Notes: a model not told the origin generated them from the sequence alone. A DNA stretch of 47,572 nt from Rhodospirillales bacterium 69-11 (GCA_001898425.1 MKTV01000049.1:1-47572); one strand, 5' to 3'; shown: positions 1 through 9,871, counted from the first letter of the stretch. Made by a program: numbers and translations.

Positions 1-3000
1 CGCGTTGCCGGTGACGGTCAGAACGTCCGCGCGCCCGCCCACGAAATCGGCGTTCGGCCGGTAGCGGCCGGTGCCCGTCTGGGTGAAGGATCCGTTCAGG
101 GTGACCGGCGCATAGCCATTGCTGGCGAGCGGTGCGACGAGTCCCGCATTGAGCACCGCCGCGTCCGAACTGCCGGCGGGTTGCCACGTGCCGCCCGATC
201 CGTTGGTCAGCGTGCCCGTGCCGCCATCGGTCGAGAGCAGCACGCTGCCGGTGATCAGGCCGCCGTTCTGCACGTTGGTGATGCCGTAGCCCTTGGCCTG
301 GATGGCGACGCCCGAGAGCGCGCTGACCGACCCGCCGCTTCCGACGGTGATGCCGTTGGTCCGGTCATCGGTCCACACCGCGATCCCGACGCCCTGCAGG
401 CCGGACCCGCCCTGCACCGCCCCGTTCACCGTGATCTGCACGCCCGTCCCGGTTCCCGGCGTGCCGCTCGACGTCTGGCCGACGCTCTCGGCGAAGATCG
501 CCACCGCGTTCTCCCCGGTCGCGCTCACCGTCCCGGCCTGGGCGATGCTGATCGCGCCGCCCGACCCGGAGGAGCCCGGAGCCCCGGTCGTGCCGACCAG
601 GAGCGAGGCGCCGTCGGTGCTGGGGCGCACGCCCCCGCCGGCCCCGACGCTCTGCGCGAAGATGCCGAACGCCGATCCGCCGGTCGTGAGGATGGTCGCA
701 GTGCCCGTGCTCACGGTGACGTCGCCGCCATTGCCGTAGGTGACGAGGCCGGAGCCATCCTGCGACCCGGCGACGTACATCTGCGCGGCGCCGATGCCGT
801 AGCCGCCGACACCGCCGCCGCCTCCGACGGATTGGGCGAAGATCCCGTAGCTGCCCGCTCCGCTGGTGCTGATGCTGCTGCCGTTCTGCAGCGTGATGGA
901 CACGGCGCCGCCATCCGAATACCCGAGGGACCCGCCGCCGACATGGGACGTGCCGATCTTGCCGGGGCTCTGGAAGGCGAGGCCGCCACCCCCGCCGACG
1001 CTCTGGGCGAAGATGCCGTAGGCGTTGGCGCCGGTGGTCGCGATCGTCACCAGGGGCGGCGCGCCGGGGCTGGTGCCGACCGCGCCCCCGTTCCCGAGGT
1101 TCGCGGCGCCCCCGACGTCGAAGGTGATCGAGGGGGTCCAGATCTGCTGCAGGATGGCCGCGCTGGGGGTGTAGCCCTGGCCCGCGGTGCCGCCGCCGCC
1201 GCCGATCGATTGCAGCAGGATCGCGTGCGCGCCATCGCCCGCGGTCGAGATCCTGGTGGCGCTGGTGCCGATCTGCGACAGGGTCACCGCCCCGCCCGAA
1301 CCGCTGCCCGACGTCGACGTGCCGGAGCCGCTGGCGCCCAGGGAGATCATGCCGCCGGCGTTGTCCTCGGCCGATCCGACGTCGCCGCCGCCGCCCCCCA
1401 CGCTCTGCGCCATCAGGCCGAACGCGCCGAACCCGGCGGTGCTGATGCTGGAGCCGCCGGTCCCGACGCTCACGGCCCCGCCATCGCCGCCGCTGCCGCC
1501 CGATCCGCCCATCGCGACGTTGAAGTTGACGTTGGCGATGTTGCCGAGGCCCTGCGAGCCGCCCGCGATGGCCGCGCCCCCGGTACCGCCGCCGCCGCCG
1601 ACCGACTGCGCGACCACGCCCTTGGCGTAGTCCCCGGCCGTCGAGATCGTGGAGCCGTCGAGGGAGACGGCCACCGCGCCGCCCGTGCCGCCCGCCCCGC
1701 CGCTGGCGCCGAAGGAGAGGTTGACGTTGACCGTCGGAAACAGCGAGCGGACCGCGTTGAGCGTGCCCCCCGCCGTGAAGCCGCCCTTCTTGATCTCGCC
1801 GGCCAACGCGGTGAGGTAGGTGGCGATCTCGTTGGCGAACTTCTTCACCGACTTCCCCTCGGAGAGGATGGTCGGATTGTCGGAGGAGCCGCTCGAGCCG
1901 GCCGATCCGGCGAGCCCGCCGCCGCCGCCCACGCTGAGGGCCAGCACGCCGGTCGCTGCCTCCGATTGCGTGGTGACGGTGGTGCCCTGCAGGGAGACGG
2001 TGACCGCACCGCCATCGCCGCCGGTTCCGCCCTTGGTGCCGGCCTTGATGGTGAGCGAGGAGGCGGCGCCGGTCGCGCCCGTGCCGGGCACCTGCCCGCC
2101 GCCTACTTTCGCGACGGTGCTGAGCGACGGCAGGCCCAACTGGTAGGACCCGCCGGTGGAGGCGCCGCCGCCGCCGCCGATGCTGGTCGCGAGGATGCCG
2201 ATCGCGGTGTCGCCCGCGGTGCTCACCTGCGTGCCGTTGAAGGCGTAGACGCTGACCGGTCCGCCCTGCCCGCCACCGCCGCCCTGGGCGCCGACCCCCA
2301 CCGACAATTGCAACGCGGTGGCGGCCGCGGTGCCGTTCTGCGTCGAGCCGGAGCCGAGACCGGCATTGCCGCCGCCGCCGCCCACCGAGAACGCGGCGAC
2401 GCCGAACGCGTCATCCCCCAGGGTCTGGATGGAGACCGGAGTCGGGCCGTAGAACTGCTGTCCGGCGATGCCGCCCAGCGTGACCATGACGGCCTCGCCG
2501 TTCCCCGCGACCCCGCCCTCGCCGCCGAGCGCGACGGCGATGTCGAGGTTGTAGTTGGAGCGGCCCATGGCCTCGGTGACGATCTTGAACCCGTAGGCGC
2601 TGGAGGTCGCGGAGGAGTCGCCGCCGGCGCCCCCACCTCCGCCGATCGATCCGGCGAGGATCGCGTGCGCGCCGTTGCCGTAGGTCAGCACCTGCGCGGC
2701 CTCGGGCAGGTCGACCTGCACCGCGTTCCCGGTGCTGGGGCCGCCATTGCCGCCGCTGCCGCCGGTGCCGCCGACGCCGTAGCTGCCGGACAGGCCGAAC
2801 GAGCTGTCGGTCTCGGGGATCGGCATGTCGAGCACATAGGTCTTGGCCAGCGCGCTGCCCGCGATCCCGCCGCCGCCGCCCACGCTCAGCGCGACGATGC
2901 CGTAGGAGTCGACGGGCAGGGCGGCCAACGCCGTGGCGTTCGGTTGCAGCACCGGATTCACCGCGTCGAGCACGCCGAGGCCGGTGGTGATGGCGGTGCT

Positions 3001-5490
3001 GCCGATCGAGACCGTGACCGCCCCGCCGGCGCCGCCATTGCCGCCGCTCCCGCCTACCGCGGCGCTGGCGCCAAACCCGACGCCGTATGATGTCGCGTAG
3101 CCGGCCCCGCCCGACCCGCCGCCGCCGCCGACGGAGAGGGCGACGAGCCCGGCCGCGTTGGAACTGGTGGTCTGGATGCTGGCGGTCTGGCCGATGGAGG
3201 TCGAGACGTCGACCGACCCGCCCGCGCCCCCGCCGCCGCCGGTGCCGCCCACCGCGATGCTGGCGATGCCGGAGCTCGAGCTCGCATTCCCGGCCACGCC
3301 CCCGCCGCCGCCGGCCGACAGCGCGACGATGCCGTGCGAGAGGTCGCCCTGCGTCGAGACGGTGCCCGCGCCGGAGATCGTCACCGATCCGGCCGCCGCC
3401 GCCGTTCCGCCGCTGCCGCCCAGCGCATACGCGCCGGTGGCATCGGACCCGGCGCCGCCGCCGCCCGCGATGGACATCGCCAGGATGCCGATCGCCTGCT
3501 GTCCCGTGGTGCCGATCTGGCCGGTGGCGTTCGACACCGTGGTCGAGGCCGCGGCGCCGGAATTGCCGCCGCCGCTGCCGCCCGCCGTGCCGCCGCCGGC
3601 GCTTCCCGCGGCGCCGCCGGACCCGGAGAGGCTTTCCGCCAGGATCCCCTGCGAGGCCTGCCCGGTGGTGGAGAGCACGCCCGCATTGGTCACGCTGACC
3701 GCGCCGGCCGCACCGCCCGCGCCGCCCAGGCCGGCGGACGCCGAGAGCGCCTCGGCGCTGCCGCCATTGCCGCCATTGCCACCCTGGCTGTAGCCGATGA
3801 TCGCCGCGGACCCGGTGCCTGCGGTGGCGATCGTGGCGCCGCTCGCGACGGTGACCGTGACCGTCCCCGCATCGCCCGCGTCGCCGCCCTTCCCGGCATT
3901 GGCGCCGAACGGCACGCCGGCATAGCCGCCCGACCCGCCACTGCCGCCGACCGATTGCGCCAGGATGCCCGGCGAATACGAGCCGGCCGTGGAGATGCTG
4001 CTCTGGCCGAAGCTGATGGAGACGGCGGCCGCGGACCCGCCGTTGCCGCCGCTGCCGGAATAGCCGGCCGCCGCATTCTCGAAGAGGCCGCCCGCCCCGC
4101 CCTGGCCGCCGGCGGAGATGGCCGAGACGGCAGGCGCCACGCCGCCCAGGGAGGTGAAGGTCACGCCGGCGCCGACCGTCACCGTGGCGGTGGAGGCCGA
4201 TCCGCCGGCGCCTCCATTGCCGCCGGCCCCCTCGGCGCTGAACTGCTGGTAGTTCGTCCCGGCGCCGCCCGCGCCACCGACGGACGCGGCCACGGCGAGC
4301 GGTGCGAACCAGCCCGAACTCTGGATCACGGTGGGCAGCGATTGGTGCACGATCTGCAGCGAGGCCGATCCGGCGCCGCCGCCCGCACCACCGTTGCTGT
4401 AGTCCTGCTGCGCGCCGCCCGACCCACCCGCGCCGCCGGTCGATTCGACCAGCAGCGCCGCCGCCAGCGCGTTCCAGGTGTTCGCCTGCGCGGTCGGGAC
4501 CAGCACCGCGACGGTGCTGTCCTGCACGTAGAGTGACGCGTTGCCGCCGCTGCCTCCGGTGCCGCCGGTGGCGCGGTCGAACCCGGTGCCGCCGCTGCCC
4601 CCGCGGGAGGACGCCACCACCGCCGCGCCGGCCAGCGGCTGCAGCGGCAGGAACACGCCGGTGCCGATCGGCGGGGTCGGGAAACTCGCCTGGCCGAAGC
4701 TGGTCGCGTCGTTCAGGTTCAGCGTCACGAGGCTGTTAGCCTGGGTGAGCGACACCGTGCTGGCGTTGCCCCCGGCGCCTCCGTTCGACTGGCTGGTGCC
4801 GGAGGCTGCGCCGCTCCCCGCCTCGGACGACGCGATGATGCCGATCGCGCCGAGATTCGCGGCGGGAGGGCTGGTCCAGTTCCAGGTCAGCGAGACGGCG
4901 CCCTCGTTGTCGAGCGACACCGTGCCGGCCGCGCCGCCGGGTTGCGCCGATCCGCCGGCCGGGGAGACGCCGGCGCCGCCGTTGCCACCGGCGGAGATGG
5001 CCGCGACCAGCCGCGTGCCGCCGCCGTAGCTCGCGCCGCCCGTGGTGATGCTGATGGCGGCCTGGTTCGTCGCGGTGACCGCGCCGCCCGCGCCTGCCGC
5101 CCCGCCCACGCCGCCATCATAGTCGGGGTTATCGGTCGGCTTGGCGTTGTTATAGGCGCTGCCGCCATTGCCGCCGACGCTGCCGACCTCGAACCACTGG
5201 TCGGGGGTGCCGGTGAAGGTGGCGGTGATCGAGGTCTGGTTGGTGTAGACGGCCGTGCCCCCGGAGGTCGCGTTCGATCCGCTGTCTCCCTTGCTCGTCC
5301 CGCTCGTGCCGTTGGTGCCGTTCACGAAGTAGGTCTGCGACTGCGCGAGCGCGGGTGCGCCCGCGACCCCGGTGAGCATCGTCGCGGCGAGCAGCTCGAT
5401 GCCGGCTCGCAGGGCGGGCTTCGGTCGGGGCGTGCCCTGGGTCGGCTGTGCCCTGGCCGGACGTGCAGGTGATCGCAGACGGTCCGTCAT
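1..5490 (-). CDS. Giant glycine-rich autotransporter-type passenger protein, 3' end off the left edge
   Basis: Reading the minus strand from ATG 5490 gives 1830 codons with no stop down to base 1. An N-terminal export signal with a long basic n-region ends near ALAQ-SQ. The rest is a beta-rich passenger made of degenerate repeats of about 55-90 residues, each closing with a motif like GILAQSVGGGGG; I count about 24. The five-glycine core is exact in the middle copies and decays toward the N-terminus and near base 600. The last visible residues (about 1-150) contain a GRYRPNADFVGGRADVLTV-type stretch, typical of the junction before an autotransporter barrel, so a C-terminal barrel is expected outside the window. 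Start 5490 was chosen because GGAG sits 6 nt upstream; an in-frame ATG at 5502 is the alternative. It is probably exported by a type V mechanism and exposed on the cell surface as an adhesin. The exact function is unknown. Confidence 0.85.
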   Translation of the reverse strand, partial: MTDRLRSPARPARAQPTQGTPRPKPALRAGIELLAATMLTGVAGAPALAQSQTYFVNGTNGTSGTSKGDSGSNATSGGTAVYTNQTSITATFTGTPDQWFEVGSVGGNGGSAYNNAKPTDNPDYDGGVGGAAGAGGAVTATNQAAISITTGGASYGGGTRLVAAISAGGNGGAGVSPAGGSAQPGGAAGTVSLDNEGAVSLTWNWTSPPAANLGAIGIIASSEAGSGAASGTSQSNGGAGGNASTVSLTQANSLVTLNLNDATSFGQASFPTPPIGTGVFLPLQPLAGAAVVASSRGGSGGTGFDRATGGTGGSGGNASLYVQDSTVAVLVPTAQANTWNALAAALLVESTGGAGGSGGAQQDYSNGGAGGGAGSASLQIVHQSLPTVIQSSGWFAPLAVAASVGGAGGAGTNYQQFSAEGAGGNGGAGGSASTATVTVGAGVTFTSLGGVAPAVSAISAGGQGGAGGLFENAAAGYSGSGGNGGSAAAVSISFGQSSISTAGSYSPGILAQSVGGSGGSGGYAGVPFGANAGKGGDAGDAGTVTVTVASGATIATAGTGSAAIIGYSQGGNGGNGGSAEALSASAGLGGAGGAAGAVSVTNAGVLSTTGQASQGILAESLSGSGGAAGSAGGGTAGGSGGGNSGAAASTTVSNATGQIGTTGQQAIGILAMSIAGGGGAGSDATGAYALGGSGGTAAAAGSVTISGAGTVSTQGDLSHGIVALSAGGGGGVAGNASSSSGIASIAVGGTGGGGGAGGSVDVSTSIGQTASIQTTSSNAAGLVALSVGGGGGSGGAGYATSYGVGFGASAAVGGSGGNGGAGGAVTVSIGSTAITTGLGVLDAVNPVLQPNATALAALPVDSYGIVALSVGGGGGIAGSALAKTYVLDMPIPETDSSFGLSGSYGVGGTGGSGGNGGPSTGNAVQVDLPEAAQVLTYGNGAHAILAGSIGGGGGAGGDSSATSSAYGFKIVTEAMGRSNYNLDIAVALGGEGGVAGNGEAVMVTLGGIAGQQFYGPTPVSIQTLGDDAFGVAAFSVGGGGGNAGLGSGSTQNGTAAATALQLSVGVGAQGGGGGQGGPVSVYAFNGTQVSTAGDTAIGILATSIGGGGGASTGGSYQLGLPSLSTVAKVGGGQVPGTGATGAASSLTIKAGTKGGTGGDGGAVTVSLQGTTVTTQSEAATGVLALSVGGGGGLAGSAGSSGSSDNPTILSEGKSVKKFANEIATYLTALAGEIKKGGFTAGGTLNAVRSLFPTVNVNLSFGASGGAGGTGGAVAVSLDGSTISTAGDYAKGVVAQSVGGGGGTGGAAIAGGSQGLGNIANVNFNVAMGGSGGSGGDGGAVSVGTGGSSISTAGFGAFGLMAQSVGGGGGDVGSAEDNAGGMISLGASGSGTSTSGSGSGGAVTLSQIGTSATRISTAGDGAHAILLQSIGGGGGTAGQGYTPSAAILQQIWTPSITFDVGGAANLGNGGAVGTSPGAPPLVTIATTGANAYGIFAQSVGGGGGLAFQSPGKIGTSHVGGGSLGYSDGGAVSITLQNGSSISTSGAGSYGIFAQSVGGGGGVGGYGIGAAQMYVAGSQDGSGLVTYGNGGDVTVSTGTATILTTGGSAFGIFAQSVGAGGGVRPSTDGASLLVGTTGAPGSSGSGGAISIAQAGTVSATGENAVAIFAESVGQTSSGTPGTGTGVQITVNGAVQGGSGLQGVGIAVWTDDRTNGITVGSGGSVSALSGVAIQAKGYGITNVQNGGLITGSVLLSTDGGTGTLTNGSGGTWQPAGSSDAAVLNAGLVAPLASNGYAPVTLNGSFTQTGTGRYRPNADFVGGRADVLTVTGNA

Positions 5491-5502
5491 CCGGCGCTCC
5501 AT

Positions 5503-5885
5503 CAGGGTGGGGAATCCGGCATCATGGCTCAAATCCGCAACTTCGATACAAAGTTGGATTGGTTCGGGCAAACTCCGTCCGACGAACCGGGCAGATTTGC
5601 CGTTCAAACGGGCGAGGACAGGGGGTGGTCGCGGGCGATGTTCCGGCGGGCGGGGGATGCCGTGACGGTCCGCCTTCCTGCGGAGCGCGTGCGGTTCGCC
5701 TGCCGGGCCGGTTTTGTCCCGGTTCCTCGGGTTCGTGCCGTTCGGGACGTCGTGGATGGCCGCTCTTCGGCGGCCATGACACGATGGGGCGCCTCGGACG
5801 CGGGCCCTGGACCGCCGCCTCTGCCTGACCGACGCTGCCCGACCCGCCTGATCCGAAGTTCTCAGACCCGAGGCCGCCAGATCCG
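5503..5885. other. Intergenic region between divergent autotransporter and amidase genes
   Basis: There is no convincing gene here. It holds the candidate autotransporter promoter near 5543-5571 and a perfect 8-bp hairpin at 5756-5777 (ATGGCCGC, loop TCTTCG, GCGGCCAT). A degenerate 15-bp periodicity begins near 5850 and runs into the amidase coding start. The open frames crossing it on either strand are R/P/G-rich and look like composition artefacts. Confidence 0.6.
5543..5571 (-). promoter_or_regulatory. Candidate sigma70-type promoter for the autotransporter gene
   Basis: On the minus strand TTGCCC (5571-5566) and TATCGA (5548-5543) are separated by exactly 17 nt, about 55 nt upstream of the ATG at 5490, in the least GC-rich part of the gap. 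This is pattern matching only; no start site is known. Confidence 0.3.
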
Positions 5886-7319
5886 ATGTCAGCAGATCTC
5901 ACTTCGTCAGAGCCGATGCCCTCGGACCCGCTCTGGACGCTCTCCGCCACCCGGCTGTCGGCGCTGTTCCGCGCGGGCGCGGTCACGCCGGAGGCGGCGC
6001 TCGAGGCGGTGCTTGCGCGCATGGAGGCGGTGAACCCGACGCTCAACGCGGTCGTCACCCCGAACCTGGCCGAGGCGCGGGCCGCCGCGGCGGCCGCAAC
6101 CGCGCGCTGGGCTGCCGGCGAGCCGCTCAGCCCGCTCGACGGCGTGCCATTCACCGTGAAGGACAACATCCCTGCCGCCGGTCTTCCAACGCGCTGGGGG
6201 AGTTCGGCGTGGCCGGCCGACCCGGCCCGGGTGGACGAGCTGCCCGTCGCGCGGCTGCGCGCCGCCGGGGCGGTGGTGATCGGCAAGACCAACGTCCCGG
6301 AGTTCACCTCCCAGGGCTACACGTCGAACGCCGTGTTCGGCACGACGGGCAATCCGTGGGAGCCGCGGTTGACGCCCGGCGGCTCCTCGGGGGGCGCGGT
6401 GGCGGCGGTGGCGGCCGGCATCGGCCCGTTCGCGATCGGCACCGACGGGGGTGGCTCGATCCGCCGTCCCGCCTCCCATACCGGGCTGTTCGGGCTGAAG
6501 CCGACCCGCGGGCGGGTCGCGCGGTGTGACGGGCTGCCGGCGATCCTGCTGGATTTCGAGGTGATCGGGCCGATCGCGCGGACCGTCGCGGACCTCATCG
6601 CCGTCATGCGGGTGATCGCGGTCCCGCATCCGCGCGATCCGCTGGGGGCGGGGCTGCCGGCGTTCGACGTGCCGGCGCCTGCGCCATGCCGTGTGCTCTA
6701 CCTGCCGCGCTTCGGCAGCCATCCGGTCGATCCCGACATCGCCACGAGCACGGATGCGGTGGCGGCGGCGCTCGCGCGGGCCGGGCATGCGGTGACCCGC
6801 GCGGCGGCGCCGTTCGATCCGGACGCGGTGGCGCGAATCCAGGCGACGGTGAGCCAGTCGGGCCTCGCGTGGCTGGCGGAGGCGTTGGGCGTGCGTCCGG
6901 TCTCGGGGTCGCTGCGCGAGATGCAGGAGGCGGGCGCGCGCCTGCCGGCGGCGGCGCTGTTCGGTGCGCTGGATGCGGCGCACGAGCTGCGCCGCACGCT
7001 GTCGGAGGTGTTCGACCGGTTCGACCTGATCCTGACGCCGGCCGCGGCCGCGCTGCCGTGGCCGGCGGCGGAGTCCCATCCCGTTGAGATTGGCGGTCAG
7101 GCGGTGGGGCCGCGCGGCCATGCGGTGTTCACCGCCTTCGCCAACATCGCGGGCCTGCCGGGGATCACGCTGCCCGGCCCGCACGCGGCCAACGGGCTGC
7201 CGATCGGCGCACAATTGCTGGGACCGGTGGGCGCGGATGGCGTGTTGCTGGCGGTCGCGGCGGCGCTGGAGGCGCGGGGCGACGCCGTGGTGCGCTGGCC
7301 GCCGCTCGACCCGCCCTGA
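5886..7319 (+). CDS. Amidase signature (AS) family amidohydrolase
   Basis: This 477-residue protein has the full AS-family catalytic set: Lys92 in DGVPFTVKDNI, Ser167 in the GGSSGG loop and Ser191 in GTDGGGSIRRPAS, with the usual 24-residue spacing between the two serines. AS enzymes hydrolyse amide bonds by a Ser-cisSer-Lys triad. Substrates range from simple amides to peptides and, for GatA, Gln-tRNA. There are no gatB or gatC genes beside it and the C-terminal substrate region is divergent, so a free cytoplasmic amidase is more likely than GatA. The first 15 residues are low complexity and repeat-derived, so ATG 5916 (MPSDPLW) is a credible alternative start. It is convergent with the alpha-E gene, with 54 bp between the stops. 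Confidence 0.9.
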   Translation: MSADLTSSEPMPSDPLWTLSATRLSALFRAGAVTPEAALEAVLARMEAVNPTLNAVVTPNLAEARAAAAAATARWAAGEPLSPLDGVPFTVKDNIPAAGLPTRWGSSAWPADPARVDELPVARLRAAGAVVIGKTNVPEFTSQGYTSNAVFGTTGNPWEPRLTPGGSSGGAVAAVAAGIGPFAIGTDGGGSIRRPASHTGLFGLKPTRGRVARCDGLPAILLDFEVIGPIARTVADLIAVMRVIAVPHPRDPLGAGLPAFDVPAPAPCRVLYLPRFGSHPVDPDIATSTDAVAAALARAGHAVTRAAAPFDPDAVARIQATVSQSGLAWLAEALGVRPVSGSLREMQEAGARLPAAALFGALDAAHELRRTLSEVFDRFDLILTPAAAALPWPAAESHPVEIGGQAVGPRGHAVFTAFANIAGLPGITLPGPHAANGLPIGAQLLGPVGADGVLLAVAAALEARGDAVVRWPPLDPP

Positions 7320-7373
7320 GCGCGGGCAGCGAATATCCGTGGCGCGCGCGATCCGGACGGCGCCGGCGCGGCT

Positions 7374-8345
7374 TTAGCGGCAGAACCCCTCGATGATGTC
7401 GGCGTGCAGCGCGGCGATCTCGCGCTGCACGTAGTCGAGGAAGGGGGAGAGCTTGCCGTTCACCATGTCGGCCACGTTGCGGTGGGTCATGGTGGCGTTC
7501 AGCTCGTCCAGCCGTTCGAGCGACGCGCGCGTGCCGCGGAGCTGGTAGCGGGTGCGCAGCTGCGTCAGGTGCCACTCGATCTGCATGAGGTTGAGCCCGA
7601 CGGAGCGCGGGAAGGCGCCGTTTGCGAGGAGGAACCCCGCCACCTCGACCGCGTGGTAGCCGTTCGGATGCTCGCGACGGTAGGCGTGGTAGCCGGCGGC
7701 GGCGCGCAGCAGCGCGTTCCACTGGCCGGCATCGATTTCCACGTCGCCCGCGGCGGCCTGTGGGGCCAGCGCGTGGAAGCGCGTGTCCAGCAGCCGCGTG
7801 GTCTGGTCGGCGCGCTCCAGGTAGCGGCCGATCATGTAGAAGTGCCAGGCCTGGTCCCGGTAGAACGTGCCTTCGGTGATGCCGGTATGGGCCTGGGTGC
7901 CTTCCTTCAGCATGCCGCAGGTCGCGGTGAAATGGTCGGGCAGCAGGTCGGCCGCGGTCAGCGCGCGGATGCGGCTCGAGAACACGTTGATCTGCAGCCA
8001 CATCTCGGTCGAGATCAGGGCCCGCAGCGTGCGCGCGTTCTCCCGCGCCGACTGGATCGCCGCCTGCACCGAGGTCGGGTTGTCGCGATCCAGCACGTAG
8101 AAGGCGGCGACCGAGGCGAGGTTGGCTTCCGTGTGCTTGGCGTAGAATGCCTCGAGGTCGCCATTGATGCGCAGGATGGTCAGCCAGTTGCGCGTATCGT
8201 CGGCATCGCGGGCGAAGGTGTTGGTGACGTCGAGCAGCCGCGCGAGGTTCTCGATCCGCTCCATGTAGCGGGCGAGCCACAGCGTGCCCTCGGCGTGCCG
8301 TGCGATCAGGTGCGCGATGCGGGGCGCTTCCAGGGTCGCGCTCAT
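7374..8345 (-). CDS. Alpha-E domain-containing protein (DUF403)
   Basis: A 323-residue, largely helical, probably soluble protein. It begins with the diagnostic ARHAEGTLWLARYMERIENLARLLD region and keeps the WLQINVFSSRIRAL and FYMIGRYLERADQTTRLLD segments of the alpha-E family. Alpha-E proteins are nearly always encoded beside a circularly permuted ATP-grasp enzyme and are thought to belong to an uncharacterised peptide-ligase or peptide-modifying system; their biochemical role is not established. Its ATG overlaps the stop of the upstream ATP-grasp gene by 4 nt (8342-8345), which implies translational coupling. The transglutaminase-like and proteasome-type protease genes that often follow are absent here. 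Confidence 0.92.
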   Translation of the reverse strand: MSATLEAPRIAHLIARHAEGTLWLARYMERIENLARLLDVTNTFARDADDTRNWLTILRINGDLEAFYAKHTEANLASVAAFYVLDRDNPTSVQAAIQSARENARTLRALISTEMWLQINVFSSRIRALTAADLLPDHFTATCGMLKEGTQAHTGITEGTFYRDQAWHFYMIGRYLERADQTTRLLDTRFHALAPQAAAGDVEIDAGQWNALLRAAAGYHAYRREHPNGYHAVEVAGFLLANGAFPRSVGLNLMQIEWHLTQLRTRYQLRGTRASLERLDELNATMTHRNVADMVNGKLSPFLDYVQREIAALHADIIEGFCR

Positions 8346-9871
8346 GCCAGCACCCAGGTGTCCTTGGTGCCGCCGCCCTGGGAGGAGTTCACCACCAGCG
8401 TTCCCTTGCGCAGCGCGACGCGGGAGAGGCCGCCGGGCAGCACCCAGGTTTCCTTGCCGGTGACGGCGAAGGGGCGGAGGTCGATGTGGCGCGGCTGCAC
8501 GCCCTCATCGGTCAAGGTGGGGGAGACGGACAGTTTCACCGTGGGCTGGCTGATGTAGTTGGCCGGGTTGTGCTTCAGGCGCTCCCGGAACTCGGCGAGC
8601 TGCGCGCGGGTCGCGTGCGGCCCGATGATCAGCCCGTAGCCGCCGGACTCCGCGACCGGCTTGACCACCAGCTTCTCGAGGTTGTCGAGCGTGTAGGTGA
8701 GCGCTTCGGCCTCGGCGCAGATATGCGTCTCCACGTTCGGGATGATCGGTTCCTCGCTCAGATAGTATCGGATGATACGAGGCATGTAGGCGTAGACCGC
8801 CTTGTCGTCGGCGACGCCGGTGCCGACCGCGTTGGCGATCGCGACGGAGCCGCGGCGCCAGGCCTCCATCAGCCCGCGCACGCCCAGCATGCTGTCGGGG
8901 TTGAACACGTCGGGGTCGAGGAAGTCGTCGCCGATGCGGCGATAGATCGTGTGCACCGGGGCGAGCCCGGCGGTGGTGCGCATCCAGACCTGGCCGTCCT
9001 CCACCAGCAGGTCGCGACCCTCGACCAGCGGCACGCCCATCTCGCGGGCGAGGAACACGTGCTCGAAATAGGCGGAGTTGAAGATGCCCGGCGACAGCAC
9101 GACCACCTGTGGATCGAGCACCGATTGCGGCGCGATCTCCGCCATCGCGTGGTGCAGGCGCAGCCCGTACTCGTCGACCCCGCGCACCGACAGGCCGGTC
9201 ATCAGGTCCGACAGCACGCGCAGCGTCATGTGCCGGTTCTCGACCACGTAGGCGACGCCGGAGGGCGTGCGGGCATTGTCCTCCAGCACCATGAAGCGGC
9301 CGGTCTCGTCGCGCACGATGTCGGTGCCGCAGACATGGACGTAGGTGCCGAAGGGCACGCCGAAGCCGATCATCTGGTGGCAGTAGCCGGCATTCCCCAG
9401 CACGAGCTCGCGCGGGATGATGCCGTCCTTCAGCACCTTCTGCTCGTGGTAGATGTCGTGCAGGAACATGTTCAGCGCGCGCACGCGCTGGATCACCCCG
9501 GTTTCGATCTGGCGCCATTCGGGCGGGGTCAGCACGCGGGGGATCAGGTCGAAGGGCAGGATGCGGTCGATCGCCGTCGCATCGGAATACACGGTGAAGG
9601 TGATGCCGCGCTCGAGCAGGTCGCGTTCGGCGTCGGCCGCGCGCCGGCGCAGGCTTTCGATCGGCATGGCGGCGAGGCGGGAGAGCAGCAGCGACAACGC
9701 GGGATGGGTCGGCTGGCCGGGGCGCAGCATCTCGCAGAACAGCCCGGCCGCGTCGTAGCCCTGCAGGACCCCGTGTGGCGGCGCGCCGGTGGATGGTCCG
9801 GCGGATTGGGATTGGACGAGCGTCTGGGCCAGGCTCTGCGACTGCATCTGCGACCCAGAGAATTCGGGCAT
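8342..9871 (-). CDS. Circularly permuted ATP-grasp protein (DUF404/DUF407 type)
   Basis: About 509 residues. The family signature is clear: GITFTVYSD near the N-terminus, then RVRALNMFLHDIYHEQKVL, the GYCHQMIGFGVPFGTYVHVCGTDIVRD block (three adjoining pieces), FMVLEDNARTPSGVAYV, and C-terminal LVVKPVAESGGYGLIIGP and LPGGLSRVALRKGTLVVNSS. Members are predicted ATP-dependent carboxylate-amine ligases acting with the alpha-E partner encoded just downstream. The start is uncertain: ATG 9871 has GGAG 6 nt upstream, ATG 9883 and 9907 are also in frame, and 9976 would overlap the upstream VOC gene. The first 40 residues are Q/S-rich and not conserved. It is the middle gene of a three-gene minus-strand operon. 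Confidence 0.92.
   Translation of the reverse strand: MPEFSGSQMQSQSLAQTLVQSQSAGPSTGAPPHGVLQGYDAAGLFCEMLRPGQPTHPALSLLLSRLAAMPIESLRRRAADAERDLLERGITFTVYSDATAIDRILPFDLIPRVLTPPEWRQIETGVIQRVRALNMFLHDIYHEQKVLKDGIIPRELVLGNAGYCHQMIGFGVPFGTYVHVCGTDIVRDETGRFMVLEDNARTPSGVAYVVENRHMTLRVLSDLMTGLSVRGVDEYGLRLHHAMAEIAPQSVLDPQVVVLSPGIFNSAYFEHVFLAREMGVPLVEGRDLLVEDGQVWMRTTAGLAPVHTIYRRIGDDFLDPDVFNPDSMLGVRGLMEAWRRGSVAIANAVGTGVADDKAVYAYMPRIIRYYLSEEPIIPNVETHICAEAEALTYTLDNLEKLVVKPVAESGGYGLIIGPHATRAQLAEFRERLKHNPANYISQPTVKLSVSPTLTDEGVQPRHIDLRPFAVTGKETWVLPGGLSRVALRKGTLVVNSSQGGGTKDTWVLA

Noticed and set aside
181-3090. 969-codon open frame on the plus strand
   Set aside because: It is antisense to the autotransporter, extremely Arg/Ala/Asp/Gly-rich, and has no recognisable domain. 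The minus-strand reading shows a signal peptide and regular repeats.
5907-7214. Long minus-strand frame across the amidase gene
   Set aside because: Arg-rich antisense shadow of a gene with a complete amidase catalytic set.
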